Below are positions 21,733-29,118 of a stretch of DNA of 29,118 nucleotides, piece after piece. The stretch covers positions 1-29,118 of IMG/VR virus record IMGVR_UViG_3300044237_004441; one strand, 5' to 3'. Each line of letters starts with the position of its first letter. Position 1 is the first letter of the stretch. This DNA comes from a virus. The notes under the pieces were generated by a model, which made no database searches, was not told the DNA's origin, and was given only the letters and a program-made list of their open reading frames with translations. The translations under genes and the position numbers were made by a program.

Positions 21733-22633
21733 TCATAGTTTACTAGTAGAAAAATATAGACCTAGCACGTTAGAAAACTATGTAGGTAATAAAAATGTTA
21801 AATCTGTATTATCTAAGTATATAGAACAAAATGATATTCAAAATTTTATATTTTATGGTCCTGCGGGTACAGGAAAAACCACATTAGCTAAAATAATCAT
21901 AGGCAATATAGATTGTGATCATCTTTATATTAATGCATCAGATGAAAGAGGGATTGAAACAATTAGAGATAAAGTATCTAGTTTTGCTTCTGTAGCATCT
22001 TTTAAACCAATTAAAGTAGTTATTTTAGATGAAGCAGATTTTCTTACTATTCAAGCACAAGCATCTCTTAGAAATATAATAGAAACATTTTCTCGTACAA
22101 CTAGATTTGTATTAACTTGTAATTATATAGAAAGAATAATAGATCCATTACAGTCTAGATGTCAAGTACTTAGAATAATACCCCCAACTAAAAAAATTAC
22201 AGCACTTCATTTACTAAAAATATTAGAAAAGGAAAATATCAAACATACAGATGAGGATATTATTACTATTGTAAACCAATATTATCCTGATTTACGAAAA
22301 TGTATTAATACTATTCAAGCTAATACTGTTAATTCACAATTAACTTTAGATGAATCAGTATTATTTACTTCTAACTATGTGGATGAAGTAATAAATGAAT
22401 TAAAAAAATCAAAACCTAATTTTAAAAATATTAGGCAAATAATTGCTAATGCTAATACAGATGACTATGAAGACTTATTTAGGGAGTTATTTGATAGTGC
22501 TAGTGAATATTTACCAAGTAAAGAGGGTACAGTAGCTATGTTAGTTAATGACCATCAATACAAAGCTAATTTCCGAATTGATAAGGAAATTAATACTATG
22601 AGTTTAATCAATAATTTAATTATACAAAAATGA
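21719..22633 (+). CDS. 44: Clamp loader large subunit, gp44-like AAA+ ATPase
   Basis: The 304-residue product is an RFC/gp44-type AAA+ ATPase: EKYRPSTLENYVGN at the start, Walker A GPAGTGKT (residues 47-54), Walker B VVILDEAD (100-107), sensor CNY (134-136) and the arginine-finger motif SRC (146-148). In T4, four gp44 and one gp62 load the gp45 ring on DNA with ATP. Here the gp62-like gene lies one gene further on, and the clamp gene lies upstream, so the loader set is complete. Stop overlaps the next ATG (ATGA). Confidence 0.94.
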   Translation: MENTNHSLLVEKYRPSTLENYVGNKNVKSVLSKYIEQNDIQNFIFYGPAGTGKTTLAKIIIGNIDCDHLYINASDERGIETIRDKVSSFASVASFKPIKVVILDEADFLTIQAQASLRNIIETFSRTTRFVLTCNYIERIIDPLQSRCQVLRIIPPTKKITALHLLKILEKENIKHTDEDIITIVNQYYPDLRKCINTIQANTVNSQLTLDESVLFTSNYVDEVINELKKSKPNFKNIRQIIANANTDDYEDLFRELFDSASEYLPSKEGTVAMLVNDHQYKANFRIDKEINTMSLINNLIIQK

Positions 22634-22917
22634 AACCAGGAAACGCAGGAGGACAAGGGCCTCAACAAAGACAGATGCAAGTAGATTTAACAACTACTAC
22701 AGCTGTTAAAAATTCTAAAGGCGGTAGTGTATTTAAATCAGCAGTTATATTAAGAAAAATTTCTAAATATGTTGCTGGTACAGATGCAGATGCAATTATG
22801 CCTATCCCAGTATTTATTGATCCTTACAACGATAAAATTGTTGCTGATGGATTACCAATGGAACTAAGGGAAGAACTAGCAGATGAAAGTTTTTTAACAG
22901 AACAAGTAAATGACTAA
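22630..22917 (+). CDS. Hypothetical protein between the clamp loader genes
   Basis: The 95-residue product has a Gly/Gln-rich N-terminus (about 1-17), a core VKNSKGGSVFKSAVILRKISKYV (about 27-49) and an acidic tail. No family recognised. It overlaps the gp44-like gene by four bases and the gp62-like gene by eight, so the three are probably made together. In T4 there is no gene between 44 and 62. Confidence 0.72.
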   Translation: MKPGNAGGQGPQQRQMQVDLTTTTAVKNSKGGSVFKSAVILRKISKYVAGTDADAIMPIPVFIDPYNDKIVADGLPMELREELADESFLTEQVND

Positions 22918-23323
22918 AAATATTTGGGATTGGCTAAAACAAATTAACTATATTAAAGCCGATCCCTCTTCTTTTTCTGATAAGGATTGGGATATTTGGA
23001 ACAGTTACATGGTACATAGATTTATTTCAATGAATCAAGATTATGTAGATATAGTAAACGAAGTACAACAAATTAATCCTCAGAATAAAAAAGAAATTTA
23101 TACTATTTATAGGGAATATATTCCTAAAAATAATAAATGGAATAAATATATTAAATCAAATGTTAAACAATATAAATCTGATCTATTAAAGCATTTATCT
23201 CAATATTGGGAGTGTTCACAAAGTGAAGTAAAGGAATACCTAAACTTCTTGGATAATGATGAAATACTTCGTATATTGAATAGATTAGGTGTACAACAAA
23301 AAGAAATAAATCAATTATTATGA
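22910..23323 (+). CDS. 62: Clamp loader small subunit, gp62-like
   Basis: The 137-residue product is a helical protein beginning with IWDWLKQINYIKADPSSFSDKDW, then VHRFISMNQDYVDIVNEV (about 40-57), a basic loop, and a C-terminal DLLKHLSQYWECSQSEVKEYLNFL...ILNRLG. The order matches remembered gp62 proteins of marine T4-like phages, where the short form (about 130-140) is common compared with 187 in T4. It is adjacent to gp44 and ends by ATGA with the next gene. Homology is weak by nature in this family. Confidence 0.72.
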   Translation: MTKNIWDWLKQINYIKADPSSFSDKDWDIWNSYMVHRFISMNQDYVDIVNEVQQINPQNKKEIYTIYREYIPKNNKWNKYIKSNVKQYKSDLLKHLSQYWECSQSEVKEYLNFLDNDEILRILNRLGVQQKEINQLL

Positions 23324-23565
23324 ACGTAGAAGTATATAACTTTTTAAAAGCAGAAGCCGAAGCAGATAAAGCTAAAGCTTTAGCTAGCATTAAATTACTA
23401 ACTGGACATCCAGCTGGTATTGGTGATCATTCCACTAAGGATTATTGGGACAATTGTAATGAAGCTCTTAAATTATTAGCATCCTCAGAGGAAAGATTAG
23501 AAATACTAGAAAAATATTTTAATACAGCTCCCCCATCTGATGAAAAACAGCAATTAAATGGGTGA
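23320..23565 (+). CDS. Hypothetical protein (81 aa)
   Basis: The 81-residue product is helical with an Ala/Lys-rich N-terminal part and no motif I recognise. It is coupled by ATGA to the gp62-like gene and overlaps the DUF1599 gene by eight bases. A copy of TTCGTATATTG lies about 48 bases upstream inside the gp62-like gene. Confidence 0.65.
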   Translation: MNVEVYNFLKAEAEADKAKALASIKLLTGHPAGIGDHSTKDYWDNCNEALKLLASSEERLEILEKYFNTAPPSDEKQQLNG

Positions 23566-23986
23566 TAGTATAAGTAAATATTACGAATTAGTCAGTGAGG
23601 AAGAATTTGATAAAACAGTGAAAAAATTAAAGAAAAAAAGTATTGATGGCCTAGGTGTTATTGAAGTATTTGAAACAGAATACCCTGAATTGGCTAATGA
23701 ATTTAAATCCATACAATCAGAAATGTATGAAATGTTTGCTCGTAAACATATGGATTATGGTTTAAACAATATTGCTCTTGGAGGTGATTTAACTAACAAT
23801 GAAGACAAAAAATATTCACTTACTGGTTTAGCTATTAGACTCACTGATAAAATTTCAAGATTAAAAAATCTTCTTATTAACGGCAAAAATTATGTTAAGG
23901 GAGAAGGAATGGAAGACACGTTTATTGATATAGCTAATTATGGAATAATTGGCTTATTAGTAGGACGTGATAAGTGGAAAAAATAA
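23558..23986 (+). CDS. DUF1599 / nucleotide modification associated domain protein
   Basis: The 142-residue product has the pattern of DUF1599 (renamed, as I recall, nucleotide modification associated domain 1): ARKHMDYGLNNIALGG (about 62-77), GLAIRLTDKISRLKNLL (about 90-106) and a helix with DTFIDIANYGIIGLLV. The conserved KxxDYG, DKxxR and DxANY residues are present. Family members occur in phages with altered DNA bases, but a biochemical role is not settled; together with the deazaguanine cluster at 6154-11560, a part in nucleotide or DNA modification is plausible. Confidence 0.72.
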   Translation: MGDSISKYYELVSEEEFDKTVKKLKKKSIDGLGVIEVFETEYPELANEFKSIQSEMYEMFARKHMDYGLNNIALGGDLTNNEDKKYSLTGLAIRLTDKISRLKNLLINGKNYVKGEGMEDTFIDIANYGIIGLLVGRDKWKK

Positions 23987-23989
23987 TTT

Positions 23990-24961
23990 ATGCCTAAAAA
24001 GGTACCTAAAATAGTTAGGGAGATTCAACAAAATCCCCCTGAAGAGATTAACTTTGCATTTCAAAGGAATATATCTTATTCCCAAATGTCTATTTTTAGG
24101 GGATGTGCTCATAGATGGAAGCTACAATATAAAGATAAGATTAAAAAGTTTGACTCTTCTATCCATACTGTTTTTGGAACTTCTATTCATGAAACAATGC
24201 AACATTATTTAGATGTAGCCTACAGTAAATCATTTGCAGCAGCCGATAGGGAAATAGACATTAAAGAATATTTTCAAGAAAAGTATATTAACGAATATCA
24301 AACCCAATATAAAAAAAATAACAACACCCATTTTTCTGATGCATTAGAAATGAGAGAATTTTTTGAAGATGGAGTTGCTATATTAGATTGGTTTAAGAAA
24401 AAACGTAGTAGATATTTTAATAAAAAGGGTACTTATTTAGTAGGTTGTGAGTTACCAATTGTTATCGCCCCAAATAAAATGTATAATAACGTATTATACA
24501 TGGGGTATCTAGATGTTGTCACATATAATGAGAGAACAGATACATTTAAAATAATCGACATAAAAACCAGTACTAAAGGTTGGAATAGTTATGCTAAAAA
24601 GGATGAAAATAAACAATTTCAATTATTATTATATAAACAATTTTTTTCACAACAATATAATATTCCTTTAGATAAAATAGAAATTGAATTTTTTATAGTA
24701 AAAAGAAAAGTATTAAGTTGGGATGATAGTAATATTATGTCACCTCATCAGGCGTATAGAGTTCAAACTTTTACTCCCCCTAGTGGAAAAATAAAGTTAA
24801 ATAAGGCAAAAACTGCTATTAATAATTTTATTAAAGAGTGTTTTAATAGTAGTGGAAATATTAAAGAAAGAGATTATTCAAAATCACCATCAAAATGGAA
24901 TTGTACTTTTTGTCCTTATAAAGAAGAACAAGAATTATGTGGAGAAGGAATAATCTATTGA
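23990..24961 (+). CDS. PD-(D/E)XK exonuclease, Cas4/RecB-like, with Fe-S cysteines
   Basis: The 323-residue product has the RecB-family nuclease motifs: YSQMSIFRGCAHRWKL at the start, GTSIHETM (His67), the metal ligands GYLD (Asp175) and IDIKTS (Asp190, Lys192), and QLLLY (211-215, QxxxY motif). Cys39 and the C-terminal trio Cys305, Cys308 and Cys317 fit the 4Fe-4S cluster pattern of Cas4 and AddB. It should degrade DNA ends or single strands. There is no CRISPR or cas gene around it, so the role is likely in recombination, replication or host DNA breakdown. Confidence 0.85.
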   Translation: MPKKVPKIVREIQQNPPEEINFAFQRNISYSQMSIFRGCAHRWKLQYKDKIKKFDSSIHTVFGTSIHETMQHYLDVAYSKSFAAADREIDIKEYFQEKYINEYQTQYKKNNNTHFSDALEMREFFEDGVAILDWFKKKRSRYFNKKGTYLVGCELPIVIAPNKMYNNVLYMGYLDVVTYNERTDTFKIIDIKTSTKGWNSYAKKDENKQFQLLLYKQFFSQQYNIPLDKIEIEFFIVKRKVLSWDDSNIMSPHQAYRVQTFTPPSGKIKLNKAKTAINNFIKECFNSSGNIKERDYSKSPSKWNCTFCPYKEEQELCGEGIIY

Positions 24962-25012
24962 TATTTTGATATATGTATAAACAAATATAAATGTTATTTA
25001 ATAATTAAGATT
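24962..25012 (+). promoter_or_regulatory. Intergenic gap with promoter-like TATATGTATAA
   Basis: This 51-base A+T-rich gap contains GATATATGTATAAACAAA. The same element, TATATGTATAA, occurs in the Hsp20 leader (18577-18588), so it may be another promoter class. It would drive the small regulator-like gene and the glycosyltransferases. Confidence 0.4.
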
Positions 25013-25201
25013 ATGGCAAATAAAAGACCAATGACACTAACAAGTGTTAAAGTTCAAACTGACCTGTTTAATGATTTTAAAATTGAGTGTGTTAAGCGAA
25101 AATTTTCATTCCAAAAGCTTGCTGATCGGACTTTATTTTTGTATCTTACGGACGAAGATTTTCGTAAGAAAATTACTAACCAAATTAATTTAGAACTTTA
25201 A
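25013..25201 (+). CDS. Small protein, ribbon-helix-helix-like
   Basis: The 62-residue product has a strand TLTSVKVQ, then two helices (about 17-30 and 34-46). This is compatible with a ribbon-helix-helix DNA-binding regulator (Arc/CopG type), but the signature is weak. Standing directly after a promoter-like gap and nine bases before the glycosyltransferase operon, it might regulate that operon. Confidence 0.55.
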   Translation: MANKRPMTLTSVKVQTDLFNDFKIECVKRKFSFQKLADRTLFLYLTDEDFRKKITNQINLEL

Positions 25202-25210
25202 ATTAAAAAA

Positions 25211-26656
25211 ATGAATAAAAGTTATAAACACTTACCAAAAGATAAACGTAAAAAAATCTTATTGGTAACAGATGATATTAGAGTTCATTCTGGTGTTGCT
25301 ACTGTTGCTAGAGAGATTGTGATTAAAACATGTCACCATTATAATTGGGTCCAAATAGCTGGTGCTTTAAAACACCCAGATGAAAGAAAAAAATTAGATA
25401 TCAGCGCGGATTGTAATAAGTATGCTGGTATAGATGATGCTTCAGTAATGCTTTATGGGGTTAATGGTTATGGAAACCCAGAAATTTTAAGAGGGGTAAT
25501 TGGAGCTGAAAAACCAGATGCCATATTTTTAGTTACAGATCCAAGATATTTTCGTTTCATTTTTAATATGGAGCATGAAATTAGAAAAAATATTCCAATA
25601 GCTTATCTTAATATTTGGGATGATTATCCAGCACCAATGTATAATCAGGCTTTTTATGAATCATGTGATTTACTAATGGGTATTTCTAAACAAACTGTTA
25701 ACATTAATAGATTAGTATTAAATGATAGAATTGGTAATAGAATATTAAAATATGTTCCTCATGGATTAGATCATAATATTTACAAACCAATTCCAGATGA
25801 TAATGAGGAATTAGTTAAATTTAGAAAAACTATTCTGGGGGATAATCATAAAGATATAGATTTTATAGGTTATTTTAATTCTAGAAATATTAGAAGAAAA
25901 CAAATTCCAGATACAATGATGGCTTTTAGATACTTTTTGGATCAACTCCCGGAAGAAAAAGCACATAAGTGTAGATTAATTTTACATACTGAACTTTCCT
26001 CAGATCATGGTACAGATTTAGTAAGGGTAAATGAATATTTATTTGGAGAAAAATATCCAAATGCTGTTATATTTTCAACTCATAAACTTACACAACCTCA
26101 ATTAAATATGTTATATAATTTAGCTGATGTTCAAATGTTACTAACTTCAAATGAAGGTTGGGGTTTAACAATAACTGAAGCCATTTTAGCTGGTACACCT
26201 ATAATAGCTAATACAACTGGGGGGATGCAAGATCAAATGAGATTTACTGATAATGAAGGTAATTGGTTTACTCCCAGTCCAGAAATACCATCAAACCATA
26301 GAGGTACATTTAAAGAACATGGTGAATGGGCTTTTCCAGTTTATCCCGCTTGTAGATCAATTCAGGGTTCTCCTCCTACACCTTATATTTTTGATGATAG
26401 ATGTAGGTGGGAAGATGCTTCCGAAAGATTATTAGAAGTATATGATTTAGGTAGAGATGAGAGAAAAAAAAGAGGATTAAAGGGAAGAGAATGGGCTATT
26501 AGTGATGAAGCAGGATTTACATCTGAAAGACAGGGATTAAGAGTATTAGATGCCCTTGATGAATTATTTAAAACTTGGGAACCTAGACCTAAAATTGAAA
26601 TAACTAATACTAATGATTATAAGGGTCATTTTTTAAACCATAATATAGTATACTAA
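25211..26656 (+). CDS. Glycosyltransferase, GT-B fold (GT4-like)
   Basis: The 481-residue product has a GT-B layout: an N-terminal KKILLVTDDIRVHSGVATVAREIV (about 15-38), a middle HGLDHNIYKP loop, and the C-terminal nucleotide-sugar motif NEGWGLTITEAILAGTPIIANTTGG, with the E-X7-E pair of family GT4. It transfers an activated sugar to an unknown acceptor. A second GT-B enzyme follows with a TAATG overlap. The acceptor could be DNA, a virion protein or host surface glycan; context (GT2 and DegT aminotransferase) points to a surface glycan. Confidence 0.87.
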   Translation: MNKSYKHLPKDKRKKILLVTDDIRVHSGVATVAREIVIKTCHHYNWVQIAGALKHPDERKKLDISADCNKYAGIDDASVMLYGVNGYGNPEILRGVIGAEKPDAIFLVTDPRYFRFIFNMEHEIRKNIPIAYLNIWDDYPAPMYNQAFYESCDLLMGISKQTVNINRLVLNDRIGNRILKYVPHGLDHNIYKPIPDDNEELVKFRKTILGDNHKDIDFIGYFNSRNIRRKQIPDTMMAFRYFLDQLPEEKAHKCRLILHTELSSDHGTDLVRVNEYLFGEKYPNAVIFSTHKLTQPQLNMLYNLADVQMLLTSNEGWGLTITEAILAGTPIIANTTGGMQDQMRFTDNEGNWFTPSPEIPSNHRGTFKEHGEWAFPVYPACRSIQGSPPTPYIFDDRCRWEDASERLLEVYDLGRDERKKRGLKGREWAISDEAGFTSERQGLRVLDALDELFKTWEPRPKIEITNTNDYKGHFLNHNIVY

Positions 26657-27948
26657 TGAATAAACCACTTTTTTATATAAGTTGTCCTTTTGATACCTAC
26701 AGTGGTTATGGGGCAAGAGCTAGAGATATTGTTAAGGCAATAATTGAATTAGATAAATACGAAGTAAAACTATTATCTCAAAAATGGGGTGATACGTCTT
26801 GGGGTTTTTGTGAAGACCATGAATCATGGAAATTTTTACATGACTATTCAGTACCTAATGTACCCCAGGGGGTTCAACCAGATATTTGGATGCAAATAAC
26901 TATCCCTAATGAATTTCAACCTTATGGTAAATTTAATATTGGTTGTACTGCGGGTATTGAAAGTACTGGGTGCCAAGGAGACTGGATTGCGGGTTTAAAT
27001 AGAATGGATATGAATTTTGTATCTTCTAAACATAGTAGAAATACATTTCAAAATCTTGAATTTGATACTATTGATGAAAGAACTAAAAAACCTACTGGTA
27101 AAAAATTAAAATCCGAGAAACCCATTCATGTGATTTTTGAGGGAGCAGATTTAGACACTTATAAATTTATTCCATCTAATGAAAATAATTTAGATTTAAG
27201 TGAAATAAAGGAATCATTTTGTTTTTTATTTGTTGGAATGTGGATGCAGGGTGATTTAGGACATGATAGAAAAAATGTTGGTTTTATGATTAAAACGTTT
27301 TTTGAAACATTTAAAAATAAAAAAATAAAACCGGCTTTGGTTCTTAAAACATCAACTGGTTTAGAGAATTATATGAGTAGAAATGAAATACTGGATAGAA
27401 TTAACAAAATAAGATCTCAAGTCCAAGGAGATTTACCTAATGTTTATTTGATACAGGGTGAATTTTCTAATAGTGATATGAATGAACTTTATAACCATTC
27501 TAAAATTAAAGCTATGGTAAGTTTTACTAAGGGAGAAGGATTTGGTAGACCATTATTGGAATTTTGCTTATCTAAAAAACCAGTAATTGCTTCAGGATGG
27601 TCAGGCCAATTAGACTTTTTAAATCCTAATTTTACTGCTTTATTACCTGGTAAACTAGAAAATGTACATCCTTCAGCTGCCAATAAATGGTTATTAAAGG
27701 ACTACCTATGGTTTGGTGTTGATGAAAGAAGAGCTAGTAAAACCTTAAGAGATGTTTACCAAAAATATAAAAAATTTGTAGTACCGGCTAAACAACAAGG
27801 TCACTATGTTAAAACTAATTTTAGTTTTGATAAGATGAAAGAATTAGTTGGTAAGGTATTAGATGCTAATTTACCTAAATTTGCCCAACAAGTAGATTTA
27901 AAACTACCAGAAATTAATTCTAATGTTAAATTACCTAAATTAAGTTAA
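26656..27948 (+). CDS. Glycosyltransferase, GT-B fold
   Basis: The 430-residue product starts PLFYISCPFDTYSGYGARARDIV (glycine-rich N-domain loop) and has the C-terminal donor motif GEGFGRPLLEFCLSKKPVIASGWSGQ, again with the E-X7-E spacing. It differs clearly in sequence from the previous enzyme and so is probably not a recent duplicate. The start overlaps the previous stop. The donor and acceptor are unknown. Confidence 0.82.
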   Translation: MNKPLFYISCPFDTYSGYGARARDIVKAIIELDKYEVKLLSQKWGDTSWGFCEDHESWKFLHDYSVPNVPQGVQPDIWMQITIPNEFQPYGKFNIGCTAGIESTGCQGDWIAGLNRMDMNFVSSKHSRNTFQNLEFDTIDERTKKPTGKKLKSEKPIHVIFEGADLDTYKFIPSNENNLDLSEIKESFCFLFVGMWMQGDLGHDRKNVGFMIKTFFETFKNKKIKPALVLKTSTGLENYMSRNEILDRINKIRSQVQGDLPNVYLIQGEFSNSDMNELYNHSKIKAMVSFTKGEGFGRPLLEFCLSKKPVIASGWSGQLDFLNPNFTALLPGKLENVHPSAANKWLLKDYLWFGVDERRASKTLRDVYQKYKKFVVPAKQQGHYVKTNFSFDKMKELVGKVLDANLPKFAQQVDLKLPEINSNVKLPKLS

Positions 27949-27949
27949 T

Positions 27950-28393
27950 ATGCAATATGATGAAATAATAAATTGTCCCAAATCAGGAGGGGATTTATGT
28001 TATAAAGTAGAAATTAATAAAGAAATTACTAATTATTTAAGTTTATCCTGTGGTTTTTGGACTAACAGTTTAATGAAGGAAAATTCTGAATTTTATAATG
28101 AACAAATATCTACCTTACCTGAATTATATAAAGATTTAGCTTGGACTGACCCAGAAACGGATTTAATATGGATCCCTAATACTATTAATATTGAAGATAA
28201 AGGAATGGTATTTGCAAATGGTCCTAATTCAGAAGAATGGGGTTGGGCTGCAGTTAAAGCTGTAGAGTTACAAGAAGATGATGAAGCTAAAGTTGAGGGG
28301 CAAACACATAAAATGGATATGTCTACATTACAAACTTTTAGTGAAAGAGATTATATGGATGCACTTTCTTTTATAGGAATTTTACCTGAATAA
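27950..28393 (+). CDS. Hypothetical protein with conserved cysteines
   Basis: The 147-residue product begins YDEIINCPKSGGDLCYKV and continues with YLSLSCGFWTNSLM (about 29-42); the three cysteines could bind zinc. The middle is rich in Trp and acidic residues. I recall similar proteins of unknown function in marine T4-like phages. It lies in the glycosyltransferase operon, one base after the previous gene. Confidence 0.72.
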   Translation: MQYDEIINCPKSGGDLCYKVEINKEITNYLSLSCGFWTNSLMKENSEFYNEQISTLPELYKDLAWTDPETDLIWIPNTINIEDKGMVFANGPNSEEWGWAAVKAVELQEDDEAKVEGQTHKMDMSTLQTFSERDYMDALSFIGILPE

Positions 28394-28394
28394 G

Positions 28395-29012
28395 ATGAAA
28401 ATAAGTTATGCAATTACAGTTTGTAATGAATTTTTTGAAGTAAAAAGATTAATAACTTTACTTCAAGAAGTAAAAAGAAACGAAGATGAAATTGTTGTTC
28501 TATTTGATAAAGGAAATGGAACAGCCGAAGTTTGGAATTATTTACAATTACAAAAAGATTGTATTTGTGAAGCTAAAACATTTAAAAATCATTTTGCTGA
28601 ATGGAAAAATTATTTAAAAAAAATGTGTTCTGGAGATTACATATTTCAATTAGATGCTGATGAAGTACCACATAGAGTTTTAATTGATTTACTTCCCAAT
28701 TTACTTGAAAGCAACCCACATAATGAAGTGTATTTAGTCCCCAGAGTAAATACAGTTAAAGACATGGAAGAGGAACATATTGCTAAATGGGGGTGGAGAG
28801 TAGATAGTCAAGGTTGGATTAATTGGCCTGATTACCAATGGAGAATTTGGAAAAATAAAAAAGAAATTTATTGGGGAAATAAAGTACATGAGAAACTTTA
28901 TGGACATTCTACATATGCTCCCTTACCTAAGTCTGAAATGTATGCTATTTATCACCCTAAAACAATAGAAAAACAAATAAAACAAAACGAATTTTATGAT
29001 ACCCTTATTTAA
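28395..29012 (+). CDS. Glycosyltransferase family 2, GT-A fold
   Basis: The 205-residue product has the GT2 pattern: MKISYAITVCNEFFEVKRLI at the start, DEIVVLFDKGNGTAE, and the DxD metal site FQLDADEVPHR (about 82-92). It is short, limited to the catalytic domain, as in LPS-type sugar transferases. It overlaps the aminotransferase start by 17 bases, supporting a common sugar pathway. Confidence 0.85.
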   Translation: MKISYAITVCNEFFEVKRLITLLQEVKRNEDEIVVLFDKGNGTAEVWNYLQLQKDCICEAKTFKNHFAEWKNYLKKMCSGDYIFQLDADEVPHRVLIDLLPNLLESNPHNEVYLVPRVNTVKDMEEEHIAKWGWRVDSQGWINWPDYQWRIWKNKKEIYWGNKVHEKLYGHSTYAPLPKSEMYAIYHPKTIEKQIKQNEFYDTLI

Positions 29013-29118
29013 AGTTTTTATGGCCCCAACTGCTAAAGAAAAAGTTGGAGAAGTATTAGATAGTGGATTTATAGGTCAGGGACCTAAAGTTGAAGAATTT
29101 GAAGAAAACCTAAAAAAT
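28996..29118 (+). CDS. DegT/DnrJ/EryC1/StrS-type sugar aminotransferase, N-terminal part (partial)
   Basis: The frame from ATG 28996 stays open to the window end (41 codons). The segment VLDSGFIGQGPKVEEFEENL (residues 20-39) is the typical N-terminal signature of PLP-dependent aminotransferases that make amino sugars from keto-sugar nucleotides. Only the start is visible; the PLP-binding lysine lies outside. It suggests that the glycan built here contains an amino sugar. Confidence 0.75.
   Translation, partial: MIPLFKVFMAPTAKEKVGEVLDSGFIGQGPKVEEFEENLKN

Noticed and set aside
23990-24961. CRISPR-Cas locus suggested by the Cas4-like nuclease
   Set aside because: No repeat-spacer array or other cas gene is visible in the window; phage Cas4-like nucleases occur alone.

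Overview
The window looks like a piece of the genome of a lytic, T4-like (myovirus-type) bacteriophage that infects a marine or aquatic Bacteroidetes host, most likely a flavobacterium. Reasons: all genes lie on the plus strand and are tightly packed with start/stop overlaps; base composition is A+T-rich (about 30% G+C by eye); the replication genes are T4-type (family B DNA polymerase like gp43, sliding clamp gp45, clamp loader gp44 and gp62) next to a class I ribonucleotide reductase end; and the secreted proteins have Bacteroidetes-style signal peptides (cleavage expected before Gln, and a lipobox followed by acidic residues). No tool could be run: family names rest on motifs read by eye and on remembered families.

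Layout. 1-227: C-terminus of NrdA. 282-4983: envelope and lysis block (beta-barrel-like outer-membrane protein, single-TM coiled-coil protein, periplasmic thioredoxin fold without its CXXC, lipoprotein, two holin-like membrane proteins, a strong terminator, a DUF5675 protein that may be a lysis enzyme, and a large membrane coiled-coil protein). 5009-6112: small unknown genes behind promoter-like motifs. 6154-11965: a 7-deazaguanine DNA-modification cluster: a DpdA-like guanine transglycosylase, QueC, tRNA-Gln(UUG), thioredoxin, QueD, QueE, a 2OG-Fe(II) oxygenase and FolE2, followed by a phosphoribosyltransferase and a MazG-like protein. 12542-16714: DNA polymerase in two genes, separated between Pol motifs B and C by four other genes, one sulfotransferase-like. 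16738-24961: clamp, a DUF6445-type oxygenase, a DUF2452 protein, Hsp20, GroES, GroEL, clamp loader large and small subunits, a DUF1599 protein and a Cas4/RecB-like Fe-S nuclease. 25013-29118: a small ribbon-helix-helix-like protein and a glycan cassette (two GT-B and one GT-A glycosyltransferase, and the start of a DegT-type sugar aminotransferase).

How it may work together. FolE2, QueD, QueE and QueC make a 7-deazaguanine base from GTP, and the DpdA-like enzyme would exchange it for guanine in phage DNA to resist host nucleases. The phosphoribosyltransferase next door could recycle the expelled guanine (inference). The replisome genes and a complete chaperone set (GroEL, GroES, Hsp20) sit in one transcription unit. 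The most unusual points are: a QueC whose four zinc-binding cysteines are all replaced; a QueE with altered Fe-S cysteine spacing; a polymerase split by metabolic-type genes rather than a recognisable homing endonuclease; and a recurrent motif around TTTCGTATATTGTAGTTATG that ends at the start codon itself and may be a promoter giving leaderless mRNAs.
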